From the NCBI GenBank assembly GCA_948567375.1, contig OX419757.1:48109665-48173664 (forward strand): 64,000 nt of DNA, in the 5' to 3' direction. The position numbers and the translations under genes were made by a program. Below the pieces are notes generated by a model. That model made no database searches, had not been told where the DNA came from, and saw only the letters and a program-made list of their open reading frames with translations. How positions within the stretch are numbered: the first letter of the stretch is position 1; each line of letters begins with the position of its first letter. Source of the stretch: Lunularia cruciata (Eukaryota > Streptophyta > Marchantiopsida > Lunulariales > Lunulariaceae). Below are positions 11,374 to 23,224 of the stretch, one piece after another.

Positions 11374-13445
11374 GTACCCACAATTTTTTGTTTTGGATAG
11401 TTTTAGGAAAATTGGAAGAAGAAGTATGTGGATAGAGCCTAAAGAGTGCTAACCAGGGCAGAAATAAGAAGAAGCGGGAGTTTGAAGTAAAACCCAAAGT
11501 TGACCTTGGGCAAAGATCTGAAGACCCAAAGATACGAAGACAAAGATGAAGAAGGAGAGACTTTGTATCGGGTGGCGTGAGCAGATCCAAAGAACTTATA
11601 ACAAACTTCTTTGGAGTTGGCCCAATCAAGAAAGTATGCGGGAAGAAAGTAATGATTTCGTAATCAAGAACTTCTTGATAGTGACAGGAAACAATTTCAT
11701 CAAGTCGGAGACAAAAGAGGAGGAGCAACTGAAGAATGACCTATTACGGAAAGACTATAAAATTACAAGTTATGCAAGTAAGTAGAGCAATGTCCAGTCA
11801 CTACCCGATTACTATTCAGAGTCAACCCAAAGTAATGCAAATTGCATATCAGCAAGTCGAGGAGTGGGTTAGGATCTTGGGAATGATCTTCCACAAGAAG
11901 AAGGTGAGGAAGCACACAATGACCCCAAAAGAGAGTAAGCAGAGTACAGTGAGGGGGCTTGCAATTTGTAGATTAGAAGTGATAGCACGGATAGAAGTCT
12001 TGACAAGACTTCATATCACATTCCTGGCCTAGAACTGGAACTTCAGTTTTCCATGTTTCATGGTAGAAATTGCTGCAAGTAATTGCAAGGATGGACCAAA
12101 GCACAGGGGGAAGAGAGGGAATCCCGGTGGATGGACACAGGCAAATTGGAGAGTAGTTTTGGGAAGAGAGGCAGGAGAGGTAGGAGGGACCACCTTCTAT
12201 CGGAAGTGTGAGGCTTCAAAAGAGACTGCCAAAGTGAGGAAGTCGTTCAATCAACCTCACACTAAGAATGGGTACAAGGTGGACAGTTAAAGAGACCCCA
12301 AGTAGAGAGGGACAGTAAGCGCAATGATTGCAATGTTCAAGCCAGAGCGAACCACCTATGTTACTATGTAACAGGTGGTGTTCTTTCACCAAATGTTTGT
12401 GGGGGAGGCAGTAGATGGGCAAAATGTCTACATCAGAGAGTAGAGCATATGATTTTGGGATGGAGAATGGATATGCCACCACATTATTTTGTGCCCTATG
12501 CAGAGCATTTTTATTTTGGGTTAAACTTGCTGACTTTGGAAGAACAAAATCAAATGTGCTTGCACTTTCATCCGGATTTGCGGAAGGAGGCAGATGTAGA
12601 TGAGCAATATTATATAGGGAGAGTGCAAGATGGAGATGAATACTACAAGAAGAGTAGGAAGGAGAAAATTGTAGCAATTGACCTTCCCAGAGCTAGAAAG
12701 AGAGCCAAGCCTGAGAGTCATGTTGTGACAGTCCAGCCCCGAAAAGTTCCAAAGCTGAACCCAATGGCGGTGGTAGTGAAGACGAAGGAAGCCACGCTTG
12801 AAGTAGAAGACAAGTCGGAAGGAGAAACTAGATCAAAGGAAGGAATGTTGGGAGAAGAAGAGGAGTTAACCCTAAGGAGTGAAGAATTGAGCAGTGGAAG
12901 CAAAGGCAAAGCGGGAGTATAGCAAACGCGACAGCCGGTGATCAAGGCAAGAAAGTCGAGTCCCGAGGTTTCCATGGTTGAACAAGGAAGTGAGAAGAAG
13001 AAGGTAGAGCAAGTCGTGGCACAACCTCGGCCTGCCAAGTATAAGAATGAAATGCATGCAGCTGAAGTGGGGCCTAGTAAATTTACTCTTGAAGGTGGAG
13101 AAATTTTAGAGGAAGAAACTTTGAAGGTACGAAGATCACGACTTTGAGGCAAGGTGCAAGAAGTAGAGTGGTCGGAACCCAAAGGCCGAGCTGAGGGTGC
13201 AAGGTGCAAAGGAGTGGACTATTTGTCTAAAGTAGTTGCTCCACTATTGACATTGCTACAAGAGAAGAAGATGGAGATGGTGAGTGCCAATCTCGAGGTG
13301 CCAGATGAATTGGCAGTAGTAAAGACTTGGAGTGCAGAACCTTGTTGTTGCAAAGTAAATTGACAAGGGTGGAGATGGAAGTCAAAGAACTTTGGGTTGA
13401 GGAGGTTCTTTGGAGTAAGCACTTTGAGGTGATGAGGGAGGTGTT
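11374..13445 (+). pseudogene. GH-family Gag fragment (G2)
   Basis: It aligns with the gag region of element G (44,246 onward): both start at 'tacccacaatttttgttt', share 'ctttgtatcggg', and share the block encoding KPERTTYV and a VVFFHQMF-like stretch (here near 12,330-12,400). The longest frame, 12,449-12,922, runs from GWRMDMPPHYFVPYAEHFYFG into a highly charged Lys/Glu-rich C-terminal part. Frames are broken. It is truncated at the right by a K-type LTR. The function is inferred as retroelement capsid protein. Confidence 0.55.
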
Positions 13446-13813
13446 AGCCTTGAAAATAATTTATCTTTCCTTATTTTGAAGAAAAGATGTTTTTTTCTTC
13501 CCCCCTCCCCCCTTTTTTTCTCATTGAGAGCTTTCTAATGATACCTCATACATGTTGTTTTAAGCTTTTTATAAGAAGATTCTCTAAAGATTCCCTCTAG
13601 TCAAACTTGTTTGACCAACCAAATAGGACAAAGACTGACATGTCACCCATCCATGCAACTAATCTAAGGGTGGAGCTTCCTTTGAGGAGTTCTGCTTTGC
13701 TGTATAGTAAAAACAAGGTGCTCCTTTAGGAGCATTAGAGTATTGGGGGTTGAAGCTTTGTATTTCTTATCTTTTGTTTTTTTTGGGGGTTCCCATGTCC
13801 TCGAGATATTACA
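13446..13813 (+). repeat. 5' LTR of element K (left part missing)
   Basis: It matches the 3' half of the solo LTR at 37,791-38,386: 'ctcattgagagctttc', 'caaacttgtttgaccaacc', 'ggtgctccttt.ggagcat' and the end 'atattaca'. A pyrimidine-rich run sits at 13,494-13,520. It ends with CA at 13,812-13,813, one base before the primer-binding site. Confidence 0.75.
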
Positions 13814-13814
13814 A

Positions 13815-13826
13815 TGGTATCAAAGC
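13815..13826 (+). promoter_or_regulatory. Primer-binding site of element K (initiator Met tRNA type)
   Basis: TGGTATCAAAGC differs by one base from TGGTATCAGAGC, the usual plant site complementary to the 3' end of initiator tRNA-Met. Its place, one base after the LTR end, fixes the LTR boundary and the plus orientation. Confidence 0.85.
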
Positions 13827-13899
13827 AGATGTTTAATCCAAGAGAGTGGATCACCCTCCTTGGAGGAATATGGGCTACATAGTGCAATTGATATACTAT

Positions 13900-15425
13900 A
13901 ATTGTTTTAGAGAGAGGATGGGATGGAGGTTCTTGGAGGACAATTTCATGCACCTTATTTTCTATCCTTGAATCCATTCTACATCAAGTTTATGAACATC
14001 CAATGTGAGCAAGTGAGAGTATATCTCATTTACCATTTTGGAGTAGAGTTTATGGACATGGTGATAAATTCACCAAACCCAATGATTCTACCTATGGTGA
14101 TATACAATAGAGAGTAGTATTTGACAATCTACATTCTATTATGATACAATGAATCTGAATATACTAAATCTTCTCCTTTTAATCACTCAAGTAGAAATTT
14201 ATTATATGGTTAGACCAAAGTGATATTTAGGGATTTAGTAGTCTGTAATTTTAGTGAAAAATATTATCAACAAGTGATAGCTTCTAAGGTCCCAATGGTA
14301 GGCCCAATAGTTGACATTCTATCCCAAGTGATCATGTTAACCCTCTATTGAAGTAGGAAGTAGCAATTGCGTGTTTTCCGTGTACAAATCAAGGAGCTGT
14401 AGTTGCAAGATTTAACTCAAGGAATGCAAGGTATGTTGAACAAGTTTTGGGAGATCAAGATCAAAATGGAGGCATTGCAAAGTCAAGTATGTACCTTCAA
14501 GAATGATGAAGTAATGCAAAAAAGAGAACCAACCCAAAAGCCAATACTATCAACCAAAGTACTTGGAGAGTCACTCATGCCAATGATATCATCTCTTATC
14601 AATGATGAAGCCATATTTTTACTACAGCTAAAGAAGACATGCAACATCAAGCCTTACAAGGACCAATGTTCCATGGGAATAGTGGAAATTGGATTTCAAG
14701 AATTAATGGATATTCTTACTATTCACAATTGAGATCACTAATCATTCTACAAGCGTGTTTTCATGTGGGTACTTAACCAATAAAGCACTCACATTGTATG
14801 ATGCTTGGGAATGATCATTGTTGGTAGAAAGAATACATATCACTTGGATAGAAATGCAAGAAAGGATGCTAAAGAATTTCCAATTTGTGGTTCCATGTGG
14901 ATGGTCTAAACTTGACTATGCCAATTGAAGAAAAAGAACAACATACAAGACTACATGGAGGTATCTCTTGATCTACAAGTCGTGATAACCAACAGGAGTC
15001 CAACTAAAGCTCTTGAAAATTTCAAAAAGGTTGGTCAAAAGAGAAAATTCACCAAGAAGTCATGACACAAAATCCTCAATTTGTTTTTGAAGCCATTGCT
15101 TGTGCTCAAAGAATAGTAGGGTGCGTGGAGGAGGTGAAGGAGTAGTCCCAATGCAACACTATTGGGTTGAGATACCCCACTTTGGTGGACCAATTCTTAT
15201 GAAATTGGTCCACCAAAGGAGAGATGGAGTCACATGAGGAGAAGGGACTCAAGAAAAACAACAACATTGTTACAATTGTGGCCAAGTTGGGCACATAGCT
15301 ATCAATTGTCATGCTCATCTTCTTAAAGACCCTTGGCCTCAATACAAGTGACCTTTGAACAACATGGGGGGAAAAATTGAAGAAGAATATGCTGAAATCA
15401 AATAGGAAAACAAAGTTTACCAATA
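13900..15425 (+). pseudogene. Gag of element K
   Basis: Broken plus-strand frames include 13,923-14,117 and 14,403-14,732 (QDLTQGMQGMLNKFWEIKIK..). A clean zinc knuckle CYNCGQVGHIAINC (C-x2-C-x4-H-x4-C) lies at about 15,269-15,310. Such knuckles bind genomic RNA in Gag. Many stops are present. Confidence 0.65.
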
Positions 15426-15499
15426 AATGTACCTTATGGCCTTATTGGCTCAATAAAGAAGAGTAAAAGTTGGGGGAGGAAAAGAACAAGTGCGCAAAG

Positions 15500-17860
15500 G
15501 TTGAGGAAGAAAAATGCATAGCTAATTTTTGTAAATGGAGTACTAGAAGGCAATCAAGTGAGAGCATTGATAGATCTTGTCTTGTCTTACTCTATTGCAA
15601 TAAGGTTAGACATGGAATAAAAGAAGGATGAGAATGAAGAAATAGAGTTATCTAATGATCAGATAGAGAGGATTGAGTTGTTACATGAAAAGATAACACT
15701 CTCTATAGGAGAGTATCAAGAAGAAATTGAGTGGCAAGTGATATGGTTAGCTTATTACAATGTGATCTTAAGCACATTGTGGATAGAGCAATACAACCCT
15801 ATGGTCAATTGGAGAAAGAAAGTAGTGAGAACTAGCCAATGAAAGATCATTGGGGTTAAAGAAAGATCACAAAGACAAGAATTGCCTCTCTATGTTGTAG
15901 TGATATAATTATTGGGAAGATAGATAAATGTTTCATGGATCTAACAAGAGAAGTCCAAAGTGCACAACTTGATAGAGAAATTCCTTAGAATTTGAAAGAT
16001 GTGTTCAATGAGTTTTAAGATGTCTTTTTGGATGATTTACCCTAAAGATTACCACCAAAAAGGAGAACAGATTATAGAATCAAGATATTTCTTGGGAAGA
16101 AAACTCCTTGTAAGGCCCTATATCTATTATCACCTCATGAGTTGGAGGAGTGTAAGGCTCAAATTGAGGAGATGCTATAGAATGGGTTTATCTAACCTAA
16201 CATATCACCATAGGGGGCTCTTGTCTTGTTTGTGAAAAAGAAAGATGATACAATGCACATGTGCATTGACTACCAAGGCCTAAATCAAAAAATAGTGAAG
16301 AACAAATACCCATAACTCCATATGAATGACTTGTTTGATCAACTAATGGAGCAAAACACTTTACCAATCTTGATCTATAAAGTGGTTATAATCAAATCAG
16401 GATAACCGAGGAAGACGTTTACAAAACTACCTTTTGAACAAGGTATGGTCACTTTGAGTACTAGGTGATGCCTTTCTTGGCCTCAGCAACACACCAACCA
16501 CTTTCATGAGTATGATGAGTGACATATTTTCTCCATACTTGGATAAATGTATTATCATTTTCTTTGATGACATATTATTCTACAATAGGACAATGACAAA
16601 GCACAAGCAATATCTATAAGAAGTCCTCCACATTCTATGACAAAATCAATTGTATGCCAAAATCTCAAAGTGCAAGTTTTTCAAGTCTAAAGTAGACTTC
16701 TTGGGGCATAGAGCAAGTGAAAAAGGTATCTAAGTGTTAACAAATAATATATAGATCACTCAAAAATAGGGTGCTTTAGAAGATAAGACTCACTCAAGAG
16801 CTTCTTGGGATTGATGGGGTTCTATCATCAATTTTTCAAGGACTTCTCCAAGGTTATATAACCTATAATGGCACTACTTTGCAAGTTGAAGAAATAAATG
16901 TGAGGAACCACATAAAATTAGCCCTTCAAGATTGAAAGGCGTATTACTAGATGCACTTATCTTGAAATGGTATGACCCAAAACTTCCAATCAAGCGGGCT
17001 ATAGATGCATCAGGCATTGCAATAGGAGTAATCTTACAACAAGAATGAAATAATAGATGGCACCTAGTTACATATTTCTCTTAAAATTTATTACTATTAG
17101 AATGCAACTATCACACCATTGAATAAGAAGAGTTGGCCATTGTACTTGCAACCAAATATTAGAAGCACTATCTTGGCAAGAAGGCATTTGTAGTGGGGAC
17201 AGACCAAAAAATTATAGTCTTCCTTGAGACATAAAAAGATCCACCTCATCAACATCTTTGGTGGGTGGAGTAGAGGTCAACATTAAACTAGTTCAACATG
17301 ACAATCACATATGTGGAAGGCAAGAAGTAACTTGCATATGCATTCACCCAAATGCTTATGGAAAACCATAGAGTGATAGAGGTCAAGATGAATCTAGAAA
17401 TATGGCCAAGGATTCTTATTGCTACAAAAACTAACCCATAGATTAGTTGGATAATTGAGCTCAATCATCCAAAGGCACAACAAAGACCCAAGGACTCACC
17501 TTTTGTGGCAAGTTATGGATCTTGAATGCTCCATACCTAAGGACAACAATCCTAGCAAAATGTTATGATTTTGCCATTGAGATCATGATGAAGTTAACAC
17601 CACACATGAAGATCCACCCAATGTTCCATGTTTCCTTACTACACATATATGCACCCCAATTGCCCCACTTTCCTTCCATATAAGAAGTTAGACCTTGTCC
17701 AACACTCATTGATAGCATGAAGAAATATAAAGTTGAACACATTTTCCAAAAATGCATTTGTCGTACCCACCATCTACATGTGGAATATCTTGTACATTGG
17801 AAAGGGTACTCATTGTATGAGGCAACTTGATCCATGCACCAGTGTTAGTGCAATCTTTTG
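15500..17860 (+). pseudogene. Pol of element K with chromodomain remnant, integrase core missing
   Basis: RT text at about 15,990-16,700: [18 protein letters not shown], an FFDD-like box near 16,560, and LGHRASEKGI near 16,690. RNase H at about 16,975-17,220 has DASGIAIGVILQQ and TDQ. The sequence then passes quickly to an integrase C-terminal phrase (KIHPMFHVSLLH, about 17,610-17,645), so the DDE core is largely deleted. At 17,716-17,835 comes a chromodomain-like end with VEHIF, EYLVHWKGYS and EAT. This marks K as a chromovirus, unlike DP or GH. Confidence 0.7.
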
Positions 17861-17894
17861 AGCAACAATTTTGTTATGAGGTTGTTATATCTTA

Positions 17895-17907
17895 AAAGGG
17901 AGGAGGT
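17895..17907 (+). promoter_or_regulatory. Polypurine tract of element K
   Basis: AAAAGGGAGGAGG lies directly before the LTR start TGTAAGACC at 17,909. It is the expected plus-strand primer of an LTR retrotransposon. Confidence 0.8.
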
Positions 17908-17908
17908 T

Positions 17909-18484
17909 TGTAAGACCATTAGCTAGACATATTATCTAGAGGTATAAATTGGCTTGGTAAGAATCTAGAATAATTTTATAAATGATGGGCTAAGTAGACT
18001 AGATAGAGATGTCAATACAAGAGTACTTCTACTAATAGGGTAAAGATTGAAAAAACCCAAAAAACTTCTAAGCCAATTTTGGAGGCCTAAACGGATGAAT
18101 TAGAAATTGAAAATAGACTTATGTTCTTCCTCTTTAGAAGAGTGGATTCTGCCTTCTTCTCCCATATCTTTCTTGCTGAGAGCTTTCTAACAATACCTCA
18201 CCATGCTGTTTTGAGCTTCCTTTAAGAAGATTCTCTAAATATTCCCTTTGGTTAAACTTATTTGACCAACCAAATAGGACAAAGACCAACATGTCACCCA
18301 TCTATGCAACTAATCTAAGAGTGGAGCTCACTTACATATCACCAATTCATTTATCTGATCCAGGGGTAAAGCTTCCTTTGAGTGTTCCTTGTTGCTATAT
18401 AATAAAGGCAAAGTGCTCCTTTGGAGCATCGAAGTATTGGGAGTTGAAGCTTTGTGTTTCTTATCTTATGTTTCTCTTAGGGGT
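17909..18484 (+). repeat. 3' LTR of element K, truncated at its end
   Basis: It starts TGTAAGACCATTAGCTAGAC after the polypurine tract and matches the solo LTR 37,791-38,386 until '...gtttctcttagggg'. The terminal ~30 bp ('...atattaca') are replaced at 18,485 by unrelated sequence starting TGTGACAACCC, so segment M interrupts it. Confidence 0.75.
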
Positions 18485-19290
18485 TGTGACAACCCGACAA
18501 ATATCACTTTTGTGGTAATCAGGTAAGTAAAGTTTGTTCTCGTAGAGATACGAATCAGAATTGGTCAAATACAAAGCAAAGTAATAGTTTAGTTCTTCTT
18601 GGGTTCTTCTTTAATCTCTCAAGTAGCAACTACACCCAAAAGAGAGTAACAAGTTCACAATCTTGACAACTTGTCACAAATGCACACTCCCATAATCACA
18701 ACATCACAAATTCTATCCAAACAAATCTTGATTGTGATGATTCAAATTCTCCCAAAGGCGGCACTTCACTACAAAACAACTTCACCTTAGAATTGTGTTC
18801 CATCCCTCCACTGAAGGCACAACTTCCTTGATCAAAATTGCTTCATATCAACTTCACGCTGCACTCACAAATGCAGAATACTACCAACACTACAATTCCT
18901 CTCAGATCTGTCAAGGCATTGCTCCATTTGCACTTCTCTCAAGATCAAACACACATAATGAAAATCAAGGCTGCAAAATCCAACATCCAAAAAGCACATT
19001 GATTTGCACTTCAAATCTCTTTGCACACTCACAAACACATACACAAAGTTGACACTCGGAATTAAGCTCAAACAATGAGCACTAAAATCAACACTTTGCT
19101 TTATCTATCTTCAAAAATATAAATACTAAACAACATAATACAATGAATGCCACCCTTAAATAGTGAAGCAAACGATAGTTACTAACAAAAATACCGTTCT
19201 ATAACAACTCTTCTTACCTATAGATCCAAACCGACAATGCAACTCTTCATATCTACCTCTTTAGATCTCAAATCTATTACTACTCCGATC
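18485..19290 (-). repeat. Possible LTR of minus-strand segment M
   Basis: Unrelated to the other families here and AT-rich. It begins TGTGACAACCCGAC at its junction with the K LTR. The TG start, the abrupt junction and the minus-strand coding region to its right suggest a 3' LTR. No second copy is present, so this is a guess. No gene is seen. Confidence 0.35.
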
Positions 19291-19386
19291 CGATGTCAAC
19301 CTTGACTTTGCCGTTCAAACCCGATGATCCCACTATAATTTCACCATTATTGGGTCTATCTAATCCTACTCTTAACTCTATTATTT

Positions 19387-20133
19387 CTATAATTCTTCAC
19401 TATAAACTACAATTGAGGTCATGGGTAACTCTTCTATCTCTTTATCTCTTGACCCACTCTTCTCCAATGTGTCAAATAACAAGTCCGAAGACACCTGAAG
19501 TCCTACTTCTGCAACATCGGGTCTTTGTACTTCTTGTACTTCACTATTAATTTTAGCTAACTTTGTTCGGACAAGATCTAGTCTGAGACACACATTGTCT
19601 CCCACCTCTAACATCTTCCTATCTACACGATCCTACAAACAAATTAATAGATTATTCACTTCCGTGTCCTTTGCTTTCCTCTTGCGCGTCTCCTGCACTA
19701 ATAACTTCAGCTCATGCAATCTCGCCTCTTTGAGTCTACCTTCAACTTCTGTGCTTAGCATTGCCTTGATTTCATTGACAACTCCTTCTACCTCATCAGC
19801 TTCTCCTATGACCATAAGCTTCTCCTTCTTCCTTTCTTCTTCCAATTCAATGCAATACATCTGGAGCTCGTCTTCAAATTTGGACTTCAATGCCTTCTTC
19901 TCCCTTTGATGCATAAGGATTTTCTCCTTTTCCTCCCGCATCAACCCCCACAAACAATTTTCTTCCCTATTGCGCTCCGCTAACTCTTGTTGCCATGCTT
20001 GATCTTTCTCCGCTGCTTTCTTCTTTAGACTCTCCAACTCTTGCTCCATCACCATGGTACTTGCTTTGGAGTGAATTAACTCTTCACGCACATCTGAAAT
20101 TTCCACTTTCAACACTGCAACCAACGCATTCAT
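19387..20133 (-). pseudogene. Coiled-coil protein ORF (one in-frame stop) of segment M
   Basis: A minus-strand frame of 166 codons, then a TAG, then the same frame for about 80 more codons. The protein is rich in Glu, Lys and Leu with heptad-like spacing (EQELESLKKKAAEKDQAW, RKRKAKDTEVNN), consistent with a long coiled coil. No catalytic motif or zinc knuckle is visible. It could be a retroelement Gag-like or accessory ORF, or a captured host fragment. The stop reads TAG where CAG would keep the frame open. I do not recognise a family. Confidence 0.5.
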
Positions 20134-20152
20134 CTCCCTCGCCTCCTTGCAA

Positions 20153-21075
20153 TTAAGCCTCCAAAATTGACATTAAAGTTTTTTTTGGTGTTTTTGACCT
20201 CTGCTTTATTAGTGGAAGTACTCTTTTGGCGACACCCTTATCTGATCTACTTAGACCATCATATATGACATACTTCTAGATATTACCAAGCCAATTTCCA
20301 AACCTCTAGATTATATGTCTAGCTAATGGTATTACTATAATACTCCAAGGATAAGAGAAGAAAGAAAACATAGATTACACACTCAACATTTGGTGCCCCA
20401 AAGGAGCACCTTCTCTTTATTATATAGATAAAGAGGATCTCTTCCAAGGAAGCTCCACCATAGGATTAGGCACACAGATAGGTGACATGTCATCAAGCTC
20501 CACCCTTGGATTACTTACTTGGATGGGTGACATGTTGGTCAAAGTCCTATCTGGTTGGTCAAACAAGCTTTGACCAAAGTGAATCTTTTGTGGAATCTTC
20601 CTATGGGAGTCTCAGAATCATGTAAGGGACCATTGGAAAGCTCTCAATGAGACAAACTAGGGGGGAGTGAAGGCCAGCCTTACCTCCGGTGGAGATATGG
20701 AATTAGCACATTTTTGAGGCCTAATTCATCCGTTTAGGCCTCCGAAATTGCCTTCAAAGATTTCAAGCATATTTTGGTTCCTACTCTATTAATAGAAGTC
20801 CCCTTTTGGTGATCCCTCTTTTTGATCTGTACAGTCCATCATGTGTAACATCCTTCCAGATGTTACCAAACCAATTCTCACCTTTATATCATCTGTCGAG
20901 CTATTGGTCTAAGGTTCTCAAGTCTATTTTGGTTCCTACTCTATCACTAGAAGTACTCTTTTGGTGATACTTCTATCTGATCTATTTTGACTATCATGTA
21001 TAAAATCATTCTAGATGTTACCAAACCAAATTTTACATCTAGATCATATGGCTAGCGTGTGGTATTACAATTACA
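20153..21075 (-). repeat. Cluster of reversed K-type LTR pieces
   Basis: Reversed K LTR sequence: 20,153-20,337 ends '..gctaatggtatta'. A second LTR runs from about 20,338 ('ataatactccaaggataag') through 'tttggtgccccaaaggagcacc' and 'gttggtcaaacaagctttgacc'. The LTR start region is then repeated twice more (about 20,755-20,925 and 20,930-21,070), each with a 'ttggtgat..ct.tctgatct' phrase. No coding sequence. Confidence 0.7.
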
Positions 21076-21229
21076 AGTTCTAAGGAGGCATTGCCACAAT
21101 ATGCAAATCAAATGGTGTAGTAGGCTTGGAGTGAAGCTTTTATACCACTAGGTGACCAATGTGACGATGAGTCTCTAGAGTCTATTGCCTTGTTACCTTG
21201 GATACCACACTTATTACTTGGCAATATGC

Positions 21230-22220
21230 AACAAAGGGAGTATGCTTATTGGAGTTGTTTGGTGAGATTAGAATTGGACTAGTTGCAGTACTACAAGCAA
21301 GCATATGAGGTTAGAGGTACTTGTGCATAGAGAGATGAGACTATTAGGTAAGTCTCTTTACATTTTATGGCACACTTGGCTTATTGGTATCTTGATTTAT
21401 TACCAATGTCAACAATTAGGAGTTACCAAAAGCAAGCAAACACCTATACAAGCAAACATTTCCTTGTTGGGGGCATAAGATCTAGAGAAACATGGTCCCA
21501 TTTATTTGATGATTTTTGGATGACCATGTTAGAGATATATTTATCTTGGCTAAGATAGTGTTTATAGGATCTCCATTCTTGTGTCTTTAGGGAGATGTTA
21601 TATATACTATGACATCTTTCGGTTCATCAAGTTATTTTTCTAGTCTACATTTTGTAGAACGTCCCTTTGATGGGTGGTTCTTGCACACAAGTGGTGGCAA
21701 GTACACACAAGGTCTTTTCTTGGATAAAACCTATTGTGTTGGTGGATGCAACCAAAGTTGAATCATAGGCTCTTCATCTTCATGTTTGGTGGTTTAAACC
21801 TCTTACCTAGAAAGGTTTTACAATGTGCCTATGATGGGCTTCAATGGCTAGTTCATCTTACTTTTAATGATATTCTAGATATTGGGCATTAGTCTTTGAT
21901 AAAGGTTGTAATTGATATGCCACCAATGATAGTTGTGAACCTTGTTGGGCAGCTTAGAGCTTCTTTACCCACACTCATGAGTTTCCCAAGTTCACATGAT
22001 TTTTGAGAAGGAGATCTTGGGACTCATAGTTATAGTAGTTGGTGAAGCCCAATGCCATTGAGAGAGAGAAAGTGATGGGATTTCATACCGGTATTTATGT
22101 TATTTCAATAGTGTTAAAGGCATCCAAGTTTCAAGTATTAGGTAAAGCTACGGAGTTGAACCATTTGACCTAGATGACGAGCCTTGGATTGGTTGAGCAG
22201 TGTAGGATGTACTTGATAGG
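21230..22220 (+). pseudogene. DNMT remnant, copy C
   Basis: Motif I remains as LLELFGEIRIGL (about 21,247-21,282), followed by the ERDET segment near 21,330. Motif IV at 21,518-21,532 reads G-stop-P-C-stop; the Cys codon TGT (21,527-21,529) is kept. A motif X-like QGKATELN-type stretch is near 22,140. Together with copy A this shows that Cys, not the Tyr of F, is the ancestral residue at the catalytic site. Confidence 0.65.
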
Positions 22221-22554
22221 CACTATCAGTAGGGGGGAGGGAGGAGCAACGGACTAAGTGGGCATGGTATTCTTGGGACATAGCAAATAGCTACTAGTGA
22301 GCATGGTCTACCTAGGTTACACTCTTGGGCTACTTGGGATGTAGCTAGAGTACATGTGGAGCTCCTAGCTAAAGTAGAGGGAGTTCTTTGCCTTTAGGTT
22401 GGAGAATCTAGAGGTTAGGAGCATGACATTATTGCTCATGAGGCCCAATGTAGCAACTAGTCATAGTGTGTCCTCCACTCCTACATCAGTTAAAAGGATA
22501 CTTGGGAGCCAAACATTTTTTCTTTGGCTCCCAAGTATCATTGAACCCAAGCTT

Positions 22555-23045
22555 ATAGAGGAGAAAAATAGAGAGTTTGGAGGTTCTTGAGGAGCTACAA
22601 AAGTTATTTTGCCTTCAATATGAAATATTTAGATGCTCTAAAAGGACACAATATTTAGATTGAGTTTACTAGTGATACATCAAATTTTTTTATGTCCCTA
22701 CAGATATAAGGACATGGAGAGAGTGTTGATTTAGAGCTAGAGTAGAAATCTTTTTGAGGTTGGTTTGGTAGAGATTTCACATGGAGATATGCTTTAATTA
22801 CAATGATGCTAGCAAGAAGGATATGCATGGTAACTACACAAATAGGCAAATATGTGGAGATAATTGTCCTATCAACCAATAGATTAGGGTTGATTGGTAT
22901 GCTAAGCCTAGACATGAGGAGAAGTTTGATTTCATTGGGTATGCAAAGGTCTTTAGTACTTTGGATCTTCAAGCAAGACATAATCAATTGCCAATCAAAG
23001 AGGAAGACAAGTCCAAGATAACATTTTGGGTTATTGATTCTCACA
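22555..23045 (+). pseudogene. RT N-terminal remnant, copy C
   Basis: Matches to the segment before the RT of F and to its fingers region: 'ttgaggagctacaaaagttattttgcc', 'gtttggtagagatttcacatggag', 'ggatatgcatggtaactac', 'tttagtactttggatcttcaagca'. The match ends at a junction near 23,045, and the palm with YIDD and all of RNase H are absent. Confidence 0.6.
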
Positions 23046-23224
23046 AGATTCTCACGAGACATTGATGATGATATCTTAGTGATGGATTATCTTTGCAATG
23101 ATGTTGTGGGTGGGATAATTGGTGCCAAGGAGATAGACTGTATTCTTCAAGAAGCTGGATGGTTTAGATTGGATGGCACCTTCTTTATGAATGGGAGGAT
23201 GATAGAGTGCAAATAATACCATTT

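Larger units (their letters stand above)
11342..21075 (-). mobile_element. Nested K-type LTR insertion splitting copies B and C
   Basis: The left edge (11,342 to about 11,373) reads like the reversed end of a K-type LTR (compare the reversed 38,358-38,386). The right edge (20,153-21,075) is reversed K-type LTR sequence ending ...ATTACA. Between these lie G2, K and M, which must be later insertions or rearrangements. The flanking AGTTC duplication supports a single original insertion event. Confidence 0.6.

Noticed and set aside
12216..12677. Open frame of 153 codons on the minus strand
   Set aside because: It is the shadow of the plus-strand GH-family Gag frame, which has the motifs and aligns with element G.
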